Below are positions 41,801 through 53,625 of a stretch of 64,000 nt of DNA, piece after piece. A model generated the notes under the pieces. That model worked only from the letters and a program-made list of their open reading frames with translations. It ran no database searches and had not been told where the DNA came from. Each line of letters starts with the position of its first letter. The stretch's first letter is position 1. The translations under genes were made by a program, and so were the position numbers. Source of the stretch: Gordius sp. MW1 (lineage: Eukaryota; Nematomorpha; Gordioida; Gordea; Gordiidae); NCBI GenBank assembly GCA_964036665.1, contig OZ038527.1, forward strand, positions 11,873,835 to 11,937,834. The letters run 5' to 3'.

Positions 41801-43319
41801 GAAAAAATATATAAAAATAAGCCAATTTGAGAATCCTATTATCCTCGATTGACTTCCGAAAAGAGGTTTTAAGCTGCGAGAACTATCATTTTGACAAAAG
41901 ACAACGTTTTATTGTTGCGATTAGTTTGTTGTATCGCAACGTGAGTGCTTAATTTTTGAAAATTGCTCTATGCGATTATGATTTCAAAGTAATAGTTTTC
42001 TGATTCTGATAAATTTTTACTTTTTATCATGGAAACAACGTCTGAAAACGACAACTTTCATCGGATGAATACGGTTGAAAGAAAAAAATGTGAAAAATTT
42101 TGAGGTAAAAATATTTATTTTCGATTCTATGTGAAAGAGCTTGAAAAAATATATAAAAATAAGCCAATTTGAGAATCCTATTATCCTCGATTGACTTCCG
42201 AAAAGAGGTTTTAAGTTGCGAGAACTATCATTTTGACAAAAGACAACGTTTTACTGTTGCGATTAGTTTGTTGTATCGCAACGTGAGTGCTTAATTTTTG
42301 AAAATTGCTCTATGCTATCAATATTTCAAAGTAATAGTTTTCTGATTCTGATAAAATTTTACTTTTTATCATGGAAACAACGTCTGAAAACGACAACTTT
42401 CATCGGATGAATACGGTTGAATAAAAAAATGTGAAAAATTTTGAGGTAAAAATCATTTTTTTTCGATTTTATGTGAAAGAGCTTGAAAAAATATATAAAA
42501 GTAAGCCGATTTGAGAATCCTATTATCCTTGATTGACTTCCGAAAAGAGGTTTTAAGCTGCAAGAACTATCATTTTGACAAAACAACGTTTTATTGTTGC
42601 GATTAGTTTGTTGTATCGCAACGTGAGTTGCTTAATTTTTGAAAATTGCTCTATGCGATCATGATTTCAAAGTAATAGTTTTCTGATTCTGATAAATTTT
42701 TACTTTTTATCATGGAAACAACGTCTGAAAACGACAACTTTCATCGGATGAATACGGTTGAATAAAAAAATGTGAAAAGTTTTGAGGTAAAAATATTTAT
42801 TTTTTTCGATTCTATGTGAAAGAGCGTAAAAAAATATATAAAAATAAGCCAATTTGAGAATCCTATTATCCTCGATTGACTTCCGAAAAGAGGCTTTAAG
42901 TTGCGAGAACTATCATTTTGACAAAAGACAACGTTTTATTGTTGCGATTAGTTTGTTGTATCGTAACGTGAGTGCTTAATTTTTGAAAATTGCTCTATGC
43001 GATCATGATTTCAAAGTAACAGTTTTCTGATTCTGATAAATTTTTACTTTTTATCATGGAAACAACGTCCAAAAACGACAACTTTCATCGGATGAATACG
43101 GTTGAATAAAAAAATGTGAAAAATTTTGAGGTAAAAATATTCTTTTTTTTCGATTCTATGTGAAAGAGCTTGAAAAAACATATAAAAATAAGCCAATTTG
43201 AGAATCCTATTATCCTCGATTGACTTCCGAAAAGATTTAAGCTGCGAGAACTATCATTTTGACAAAAGACAACGTTTTATTGTTGCGATTAGTTTGTTGT
43301 ATCGCAACGTGAGTGCTTA
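38868..43319 (+). repeat. Thirteen units with nested 2392, 1710 and 683 bp offsets
   Basis: Marks are 38868, 39211, 39555, 39897, 40242, 40581, 40925, 41264, 41607, 41952, 42294, 42635 and 42979. The first units are the second copy of 36476-38187. Then a 2-unit pair repeats at 683 bp (40242 and 40925), and a 5-unit stretch repeats at 1710 bp (39897 and 41607), tagged by TGCGATTATG at 40261, 40946 and 41971. A unit with an inserted T in GAGTTGCTTAA lies at 42626. Confidence 0.88.
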
Positions 43320-46300
43320 ATTTTTGAAAATTGCTCTATGCGATCATGATTTCAAAGTAATAGTTTTCTGATTCTGATAAATTTTTACTTTTTATCATGG
43401 AAACAACGTCTGAAAACGACAACTTTCATCGGATGAATACGGTTGAAAGAAAAAAATGTGAAAAATTTTGAGGTAAAAATATTTATTTTCGATTCTATGT
43501 GAAAGAGCTTGAAAAAATATATAAAAGTAAGCCGATTTGAGAATCCTATTATCCTCGATTGACTTCCGAAAAGAGGTTTTAAGCTGCGAGAACTATAATT
43601 TTGACAAAACAACGTTTTATTGTTGCGATTAGTTTGTTGTATCGCAACGTGAGTGCTTAATTTTTGAAAATTGCTCTATGCGATCATGATTTCAAAGTAA
43701 TAGTTTTCTGATTCTGATAAATTTTTTTTTATCATGGAAACAACGTCTGAAAACGACAACTTTCATCGGATGAACACGGTTGAATAAAAAAATGTGAAAA
43801 ATTTTGAGGTAAAAATATTTATTTTTTTCGATTCTATGTGAAAGAGCGTAAAAAAATATATAAAAATAAGCCAATTTGAGAATCCTATTATCCTCGATTG
43901 ACTTCCGAAAAGAGGCTTTAAGTTGCGAGAACTGTCATTTTGATAAAAGACAACGTTTTACTGTTGCGATTAGTTTGTTGTATCGCAACGTGAGTGCTTA
44001 ATTTTTGAAAATTGCTCTATGCTATCATTATTTCAAAGTAATAGTTTTCTGATTCTGATAAATTTTTACTTTTTATCATGCAAACAACGTCTGAAAACGA
44101 CAACTTTCATCGGATGAATACGGTTGACTAAAAAAATGTGAAAAATTTTGAGGTAAAAATCATTTTTTTTCCATTTTATGTGAAAGAGCTTGAAAAAATA
44201 TATAAAAGTAAGCCGATTTGAGAATCCTATTATCCTTGATTGACTTCCGAAAAGAGGTTTTAAGCTGCAAGAACTATCATTTTGACAAAACAACGTTTTA
44301 TTGTTGCGATTAGTTTGTTGTATCGTAACGTGAGTGCTTAATTTTTGAAAATTGCTCTATGCGATCATGATTTCAAAGTAATAGTTTTCTGATTCTGATA
44401 AATTTTTACTTTTTATCATGGAAACAACGTCCAAAAACGACAACTTTCATCGGATGAATACGGTTGAATAAAAAAATGTGAAAAATTATGAGGTAAAAAT
44501 ATTCATTTTTTTCGATTCTATGTGAAAGAGCTTGAAAAAATATATAAAAGTAAGCCGATTTGAGAATCCTATTATCCTCGATTGACTTCCGAAAAGAGGT
44601 TTTAAGCTGCAAGAACTATCATTTTGACAAAAGACAACGTTTTTTGTTGCGATTAGTTTGTTGTATCGCAACGTGAATGCTTAATTTTTGAAAATTGCTC
44701 TATGCGATCATGATTTCAAAGTAATAGTTTTTTGATTCTGATAAATTTTTACTTTTTATCATGGAAACAACGTCTGAAAACGACAACTTTCATCGGATGA
44801 ATACGGTTGAATAAAAAAATGTGAAAAATTTTGAGGTTAAAATATTCATTTTTTTCGATTCTATGTGAAAGAGCGTAAAAAAATATATAAAAATAAGCCA
44901 ATTTGAGAATCCTATTATCCTCGATTGACTTCCGAAAAGAGGCTTTAAGTTGCGAGAACTATCATTTTGACAAAAGACAACGTTTTATTGTTGCGATTAG
45001 TTTGTTGTATCGCAACGTGAGTTTTTAATTTTTGAAAACTGCTCTATGCGATCATGATTTCAAAGTAATAGTTTTCTGATTCTGATAAATTTTTACTTTT
45101 TATCATATAAACCACGTCTGAAAACGACAACTTTTATCGGATGAATACGGTTGAAAGAAAAAAATGTGAAAATTTTGAGTAAAAATATTTATTTTTTTCG
45201 ATTCTATGTGAAAGAGCTTGAAAAAATAAAAAAAAATAAGCCAATTTGAGAATCCTATTATCCTCGATTGACTTCCGAAAACAGGTTTTAAGTTGCGAGA
45301 ACTATCATTTTGACAAAAGACAACGTTTTATTGTTGCGATTAGTTTGTTGTATCAAACGTGAGTTTTTAATTTTTGAAATCTGCTCTATGCGATCATGAT
45401 TTCAAAGTAATAGTTTTCTGATTGTGATAAATTTTTACTTTTTATCATATAAACCACGTCTGAAAATGACAACTTTTATCGGATGAATACGGTTGAAAGA
45501 AAAAAATGTGAAAAATTTTGAGGTAAAAATATTTATTTTTTTCGATTCTATGTGAAAGAGCTTGAAAAAATATATAAAAATAAGCCAATTTGAGAATCCT
45601 ATTATCCTCGATTGACTTCCGAAAAGAGGTTTTAAGCTGCGAGAACTATCATTTTGACAAAAGACAACGTTTTATTGTTGCGATTAGTTTGTTGTATCGC
45701 AACGTGAGTGCTTAATTTTTGAAAATTGCTCTATGCGATTATGATTTCAAAGTAATAGTTTTCTGATTCTGATAAATTTTTACTTTTTATCATGGAAACA
45801 ACGTCTGAGAACGACAACTTTCATCGGATGAATACGGTTGAAAGAAAAAAATGTGAAAAATTTTGAGGTAAAAATATTTATTTTCGATTCTATGTGAAAG
45901 AGCTTGAAAAAATATATAAAAGTAAGCCGTTTGAGAATCCTATTATCCTCGATTGACTTCCGAAAAGAGGTTTTAAGCTGCGAGAACTATCATTTTGACA
46001 AAACAACGTTTTATTGTTGCGATTAGTTTGTTGTATCGCAACGTGAGTTGCTTAATTTTTGAAAATTGCTCTATGCGATCATGATTTCAAAGTAATAGTT
46101 TTCTGATTCTGATAAATTTTTACTTTTTATCATGGAAACAACGTCTGAAAACGACAACTTTCATCGGATGAATACGGTTGAATAAAAAAATGTGAAAAGT
46201 TTTGAGGTAAAAATATTTATTTTTTTCGATTCTATGTGAAAGAGCGTAAAAAAATATATAAAAATAAGCCAATTTGAGAATCCTATTATCCTCGATTGAC

Positions 46301-46739
46301 TTCCGAAAAGAGGCTTTAAGTTGCGAGAACTATCATTTTGACAAAAGACAACGTTTTATTGTTGCGATTAGTTTGTTGTATCGTAACGTGAGTGCTTAAT
46401 TTTTGAAAATTGCTCTATGCGATCATGATTTCAAAGTAACAGTTTTCTGATTCTGATAAATTTTTACTTTTTATCATGGAAACAACGTCCAAAAACGACA
46501 ACTTTCATCGGATGAATACGGTTGAATAAAAAAATGTGAAAAATTTTGAGGTAAAAATATTCTTTTTTTTCGATTCTATGTGAAAGAGCTTGAAAAAATA
46601 TATAAAAATAAGCCAATTTGAGAATCCTATTATCCTCGATTGACTTCCGAAAAGATTTAAGCTGCGAGAACTATCATTTTGACAAAAGACAACGTTTTAT
46701 TGTTGCGATTAGTTTGTTGTATCGCAACGTGAGTGCTTA
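43320..46739 (+). repeat. Ten units, 3420 bp: copy of 37847-40581, then of 42635 onward
   Basis: Marks are 43320, 43660, 44001, 44341, 44684, 45028, 45370, 45715, 46055 and 46399. Units up to about 46020 match 37847 onward at offset 5473, including GAACACGG near 43772, AAAATCATTTTTTTTCC and GTCTGAGAACG near 45804. At the GAGTTGCTTAA unit (46046) the match switches to 42626 at offset 3420. This is a clear junction between two source segments inside one block. Confidence 0.9.
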
Positions 46740-48860
46740 ATTTTTGAAAATTGCTCTATGCGATCATGATTTCAAAGTAATAGTTTTCTGATTCTGATAA
46801 ATTTTTACTTTTTATCATGGAAACAACGTCTGAAAACGACAACTTTCATCGGATGAATACGGTTGAAAGAAAAAAATGTGAAAAATTTTGAGGTAAAAAT
46901 ATTTATTTTCGATTCTATGTGAAAGAGCTTGAAAAAATATATAAAAGTAAGCCGATTTGAGAATACTATTATCCTCGATTGACTTCCGAAAAGAGGTTTT
47001 AAGCTGCGAGAACTATCATTTTGACAAAACAACGTTTTATTGTTGCGATTAGTTTGTTGTATCGCAACGTGAGTGCTTAATTTTTGAAAATTGCTCTATG
47101 CGATCATGATTTCAAAGTAATAGTTTTCTGATTCTGATAAATTTTTACTTTTTATCATGGAAACAACGTCTGAAAACGACAACTTTCATCGGATGAATAC
47201 GGTTGAAAGAAAAAAATGTGAAAAATTTTGAGGTAAAAATATTTATTTTTTTCGATTCTATGTGAAAGAGCGTACAAAAATATATAAAAATAAGCCAATT
47301 TGAGAATCCTATTATCCTCGATTGACTTCCGAAAAGAGGCTTTAAGTTGCGAGAACTATCATTTTGACAAAAGACAACGTTTTATTGTTGCGATTAGTTT
47401 GTTGTATCGTAACGTGAGTGCTTAATTTTTGAAAATTGCTCTATGCGATCATGATTTCAAAGTAATAGTTTTCTGATTCTGATAAATTTTTACTTTTTAT
47501 CATGGAAACAACGTCCAAAAACGACAACTTTCATCGGATGAATACGGTTGAATAAAAAAATGTGAAAAATTTTGAGGTAAAAATATTTATTTTTTTCGAT
47601 TCTATGTGAAAGAGCTTGAAAAAATATATAAAAGTAAGCCGATTTGAGAATCCTATTATCCTCGATTGACTTCCGAAAAGAGGTTTTAAGCTGCGAGAAC
47701 TATCATTTTGACAAAAGACAACGTTTTATTGTTGCGATTAGTTTGTTGTATCGCAACGTGAGTGCTTAATTTTTGAAAATTGCTCTATGCGATCATGATT
47801 TCAAAGTAATAGTTTTCTGATTCTGATAAATTTTTACTTTTTATCATGGAAACAACGTCTGAAAACGACAACTTTCATCGGATGAATACGGTTGAAAGAA
47901 AAAAATGTGAAAAATTTTGAGGTAAAAATATTCATTTTATTCGATTCTATGTGAAAGAGCGTAAAAAAATATATAAAAATAAGCCAATTTGAGAATCCTA
48001 TTATCCTCGATTGACTTCCGAAAATAGGTTTTAAGTTGCGAGAACTGTCATTTTGACAAAAGACAACGTTTTATTGTTGCGATTAGTTCGTTGTATCAAA
48101 CGAAAGTGCTTAATTTTTGAAAATGCTCTATGCGATCATGATTTCAAAGTAATAGTTTTCTGATTCTGATAAATTTTTACTTTTTATCATGGAAACAACT
48201 TCTGAAAACGACAACTTTCATCGGATGAATACGGTTGAATAAAAAAATGTGAAAAATTTTGAGGTAAAAATATTTATTTTTTTCGATTCTATGTGAAAGA
48301 GCTTGAAAAAATATATAAAAGTAAGCCGATTTGAGAATCCTATTATCCTCGATTGACTTCCGAAAAGAGGTTTTAAGCTGCGAGAACTATCATTTTGACA
48401 AAAGACAACGTTTTATTGTTGCGATTAGTTTGTTGTATCGCAACGTGAGTGCTTAATTTTTGAAAATTGCTCTATGCGATCATGATTTCAAAGTAATAGT
48501 TTTCTGATTCTGATAAATTTTTACTTTTTATCATGGAAACAACGTCTGAAAACGACAACTTTCATCGGATGAATACGGTTGAATAAAAAAATGTGAAAAT
48601 TTTTGAGGTAAAAATATTTATTTTTTTCGATTCTATGTGAAAGATCTTGAAAAAATATATAAAAGTAAGCCGATTTGAGAATCCTATTATCCTCGATTGA
48701 CTTCCGAAAAGAGGTTTTAAGCTGCGAGAACTATCATTTTGACAAAAGACAACGTTTTATTGTTGCGATTAGTTAGTTGTATCGTAACGTGAGTATCATT
48801 TTGACAAAAGACAACGTTTTTTGTTGCGATTAGTTTGTTGTATCGTAACGTGAGTGCTTA
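46740..48860 (+). repeat. Six near-consensus units without clear HOR order
   Basis: Marks are 46740, 47080, 47425, 47769, 48113 and 48456. The first unit still belongs to the 3420-bp repeat. The rest are close to consensus and I see no long-range partner for them as a block. The unit ending at 48113 introduces two markers common to the right: ATTCATTTTATTCG near 47931, and GTTCGTTGTATCAAACGAAAG near 48087. The last unit carries a 61-62 bp internal duplication and is 405 bp long. Confidence 0.85.
48733..48855 (+). repeat. 61-62 bp tandem duplication spanning the dyad (copy 1)
   Basis: The stretch from ATCATTTTGAC to GTGAGT is present twice in a row (48733-48794, 48795-48855), so the unit has two adjacent dyad regions. 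The second version has CGTTTTTTGTTG where the first has CGTTTTATTGTTG. Both right arms read ATCGTAAC, one mismatch from the perfect dyad. The first version here alone has TTAGTTAGTTG. Further copies start at 53503, 56277, 57026, 58776 and 61550. Confidence 0.9.
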
Positions 48861-51800
48861 ATTTTTGAAAATTGCTCTATGCGATCATGATTTCAAAGTA
48901 ATAGTTTTCTGATTCTGATAAATTTTTACTTTTTATCATGGAAACAACGTCTGAAAACGACAACTTTCATCGGATGAATACGGTTGAATAAAAAAATGTG
49001 AAAAATTTTGAGGTAAAAATATTCATTTTTTTCGATTCTATGTGAAAGAGCTTGAAAAAATATATAAAAGTAAGCCGATTTGAGAATCCTATTATCCTCG
49101 ATTGACTTCCGAAAAGAGGTTTTAAGTTGCGAGAACTATCATTTTGACAAAAGACAACGTTTTATTGTTGCGGTTAGTTTGTTGTATCAAACGTGAGTCC
49201 TTAATTTTTGAAAACTGCTCTATGCAATCATGATTTCAAAGTAATAGTTTTATTCTGATAAATTTTTCTTTTTATCATGGAAACAACGTCTAAAAACGAC
49301 AAATTTCATCGGATGAATACGGTTGAAAGAAAAAAATGTGAGAAATTTTGAGGTAAAAATATTCATTTTTTTCGATTCTATGTGAAAGAGCGTAAAAAAA
49401 TATATAAAAATAAGCCAATTTGAGAATACTATTATCCTGGATTGATTTCCGAAAAGAGGTTTTAAGCTGCGAGAACTATCATTTTGACAAAAGACAACGT
49501 TTTATTGTTGCGATTAGTTTGTTGTATCGTAATGTGAGTGCTTAATTTTTGAAAATTGCTCTATGCGATCATGATTTCAAAGTAATAGTTTTCTGATTCT
49601 GATAAATTTTTACTTTTTATCATGGAAACAACGTCTGAAAACGACAACTTTCATCGGATGAATACGGTTGAATAAAAAAATGTGAAAAATTTTGAGGTAA
49701 AAATATTCATTTTATTCGATTCTATGTGAAAGAGCGTAAAAAAATATATAAAAATAAGCCAATTTGAGAATCCTATTATCCTCGATTGACTTCCGAAAAT
49801 AGGTTTTAAGTTGCGAGAACTGTCATTTTGACAAAAGACAACGTTTTATTGTTGCGATTAGTTCGTTGTATCAAACGAAAGTGCTTAATTTTTGAAAATG
49901 CTCTATGCGATCATGATTTCAAAGTAATAGTTTTCTGATTCTGATAAATTTTTACTTTTTATCATGGAAACAACGTCTGAAAACGACAACTTTCATCGGA
50001 TGAATACGGTTGAATTAAAAAATGTGAAAAACTTTAAGGTAAAATTCATTTTTTTCGATTCTATGTGAAAGAGCTTGAAAAAATATATAAAAGTAAGCCG
50101 ATTTGAGAATCCTATTATCCTCGATTGACTTCCGAAAAGAGGTTTTAAGCTGCGAGAATGTTGCGATTAGTTTGTTGTATCGTAACGTGAGTGCTTAATT
50201 TTTGAAAATTGCTCTATGCGATCATGATTTAAAAGTAATAGTTTTCTGATTCTGATAAATTTTTACTTTTTATCATGGAAACAACGTCTGAAAACGACAA
50301 CTTTCATCGGATGAATACGGTTGAATAAAAAAATGTGAAAAATTTTGAGGTAAAAATATTCATTTTTTTTCGATTCTATGTGAAAGAGCTTGAAAAAATA
50401 TATAAAAGTAAGCCGATTTGAGAATCCTATTATCCTCGATTGACTTCCGAGAGGTTTTAAGCTGCGAGAACTATCATTTTGACAAAAGACAACGTTTTAT
50501 TGTTGCGATTAGTTTGTTGTATCGCAACGTGAGTGCTTAATTTTTGAAAATTGCTCTATGCGATCATGATTTCAAAGTAATAGTTTTCTGATTCTGATAA
50601 ATTTTTACTTTTTATCATGGAAACAACGTCTGAAAACGACAACTTTCATCGGATGAATAAGGTTGAATAAAAAAATGTGAAAAACTTTGAGGTAAAAATA
50701 TTCATTTTTTTCGATTCTATGTGAAAGAGCTTGAAAAAATATATAAAAGTAAGCCGATTTGAGAATCCTATTATCCTCGATTGACTTCCGAAAAGAGGTT
50801 TTAAGCTGCGAGAATGTTGCGATTAGTTTGTTGTATCGTAACGTGAGTGCTTAATTTTTGAAAATTGCTCTATGCGATCATGATTTAAAAGTAATAGTTT
50901 TCTGATTCTGATAAATTTTTACTTTTTATCATGGAAACAACGTCTGAAAACGACAACTTTCATCGGATGAATACGGTTGAATAAAAAAATGTGAAAAATT
51001 TTGAGGTTTAAATATTCATTTTTTTCGATTCTATGTGAAAGAGCTTGAAAAAATATATAAAAGTAAGCCGATTTGAGAATCCTATTATCCTCGATTGACT
51101 TCCGAAAAGAGGTTTTAAGCTGCGAGAACTATCATTTTGACAAAAGACAACGTTTTATTGTTGCGATTAGTTTGTTGTATCGCAACGTGAGTGCTTAATT
51201 TTTGAAAATTGCTCTATGCGATCATGATTTCAAAGTAATAGTTTTCTGATTCTGATAAATTTTTACTTTTTATCATGGAAACAACGTCTGAAAACGACAA
51301 CTTTCATCGGATGAATATGGTTGAAAGAAAAAAATGTGAAAAATTTTGAGGTAAAAATATTTTTTTTTTCCATTCTATGTGAAAGAGCTTGAAAAAATAT
51401 ATAAAAGTAAGCCGATTTGAGAATCCTATTATCCTCGATTCACTTCCGAAAAGAGGTTTTAAGTTGCGAGAACTATCATTTCAAAAGACAACGTTTTATT
51501 GTTGCGATTAGTTTGTTGTATCAAACGTGAGTGCTTAATTTTTGAAAATTGCTCTATGCGATCATGATTTCAAAGTAATAGTTTTCTGATTCTGATAAAT
51601 TTTTACTTTTTATCATGGAAACAACGTCTGAAAACGACAACTTTCATCGGATGAATACGGTTGAATAAAAAAATGTGAAAAATTTTGAGGTAAAAATATT
51701 CATTTTTTTCGATTCTGTGTGAAAGAGCTTGAAAAAATATATAAAAGTAAGCCGATTTGAGAATCCTATTATCCTCGATTGACTTCCGAAAAGAGGTTTT

Positions 51801-51880
51801 AAGCTGCGAGAACTATCATTTTGACAAAAGACAACGTTTTATTGTTGCGATTAGTTTGTTGTATCAAACGTGAGTGCTTA
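48861..51880 (+). repeat. Nine units related to both flanking right-hand HORs
   Basis: Marks are 48861, 49204, 49545, 49888, 50198, 50540, 50854, 51198 and 51538. The first four units match 53631 onward at offset 4770. The first five match 61678 onward at offset 12817, and the last two match 63359 onward at 12161. The difference, 656 bp, is a two-unit segment present twice here (50198 and 50854) and once near the window end. Two units (310 and 314 bp) carry the 30-bp deletion. ATTTCAAAAG near 51478 is a 3-bp loss. Confidence 0.9.
50158..50159 (+). other. 30-bp deletion junction removing sequence before the dyad
   Basis: GCGAGAA joins straight to TGTTGCGAT. The usual 30 bases starting CTATCATTTTGAC and ending CGTTTTAT are gone, leaving the dyad arms in place. 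I see no microhomology at the join. The same junction recurs at 50814, 52842, 55616, 58115, 60889 and 62975, giving units of 310-314 bp. Those seven copies sit at equivalent places in the 656, 2774, 5273 and 12817 bp repeats, so they probably come from one event spread by amplification. Confidence 0.9.
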
Positions 51881-53502
51881 ATTTTTGAAAACTGCTCTAT
51901 GCAATCATGATTTAAAAGTAATAGTTTTCTGATTCTGATAAATTTTTCTTTTTATCATGGAAACAACGTCTAAAAACGACAAATTTCATCGGATGAATAC
52001 GGTTGAAAGAAAAAAATGTGAAAAATTTTGAGGTAAAAATATTCATTTTTTTCGATTCTATGTGAAAGAGCTTGAAAAAATATATAAAAGTAAGCCGATT
52101 TGAGAATCCTATTATCCTCGATTGACTTCCGAAAAGAGGTTTTAAGCTGCGAGAACTATCATTTTGGCAAAAGACAACGTTTTATTGTTGCGATTAGTTT
52201 GTTGTATCGCAACGTGAGTGCTTAATTTTTGAAAATTGCTCTATGCGATCATTATTTCAAAGTAATAGTTTTCTGATTCTGATAAATTTTTACTTTTTAT
52301 CATGGAAACAACGTCTGAAAACGACAACTTTCATCGGATGAATACGGTTGAATAAAAAAATGTGAAAAACTTTGAGGTAAAAATATTCATTTTTTTCGAT
52401 TCTATGTGAAAGAGCGTAAAAAAATATATAAAAATAAGCCAATTTGAGAATCTATTATCCTCGATTGACTTCCGAAAAGAGGTTTTAAGCTGCGAGAGCT
52501 ATCATTTTGACAAAAGACAACGTTTTATTGTTGCGATTAGTTTGTTGTATCGCAACGTGAGTGCTTAATTTTTGAAAATTGCTCTATGCGATCATTATTT
52601 CAAAGTAATAGTTTTCTGATTCTGATAAATTTTTACTTTTTATCATGGAAACAACGTCTGAAAACGACAACTTTCATCGGATGAATAAGGTTGAATAAAA
52701 AAATGTGAAAAACTTTGAGGTAAAAATATTCATTTTTTTCGATTCTATGTGAAAGAGCTTGAAAAAATATATAAAAGTAAGCCGATTTGAGAATCCTATT
52801 ATCCTCGATTGACTTCCGAAAAGAGGTTTTAAGCTGCGAGAATGTTGCGATTAGTTTGTTTTATAGTAACGTGAGTGCTTAATTTTTGAAAATTGCTCTA
52901 TGCGATCATGATTTAAAAGTAATAGTTTTCTGATTCTGATAAATTTTTACTTTTTATCATGGAAACAACGTCTGAAAACGACAACTTTCATCGGATGAAT
53001 ACGGTTGAATAAAAAAATGTGAAAAATTTTGAGGTAAAAATATTCATTTTTTTCGATTCTATGTGAAAGAGCTTGAAAAAATATATAAAAGTAAGCCGAT
53101 TTGAGAATCCTATTATCCTCGATTGACTTCCGAAAAGAGGTTTTAAGCTGCGAGAACTATCATTTTGACAAAAGACAACGTTTTATTGTTGCGATTAGTT
53201 TGTTGTATCGCAACGTGAGTGCTTAATTTTTGAAAATTGCTCTATGCGATCATGATTTCAAAGTAATAGTTTTCTGATTCTGATAAATTTTTACTTTTTA
53301 TCATGGAAACAACGTCTGAAAACGACAACTTTCATCGGATGAATACGGTTGAATAAAAAAATGTGAAAATTTTTGAGGTAAAAATATTTATTTTTTTCGA
53401 TTCTATGTGAAAGATCTTGAAAAAATATATAAAAGTAAGCCGATTTGAGAATCCTATTATCCTCGATTGACTTCCGAAAAGAGGTTTTAAGCTGCGAGAA
53501 CT

Positions 53503-53625
53503 ATCATTTTGACAAAAGACAACGTTTTATTGTTGCGATTAGTTTGTTGTATCGTAACGTGAGTATCATTTTGACAAAAGACAACGTTTTTTGTTGCGAT
53601 TAGTTTGTTGTATCGTAACGTGAGT
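53503..53625 (+). repeat. 61-62 bp dyad-region duplication (copy 2)
   Basis: Structure as at 48733, 4770 bp downstream. It keeps TTAGTTTGTTG in both halves, so the change in copy 1 is private to that copy. Confidence 0.9.
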
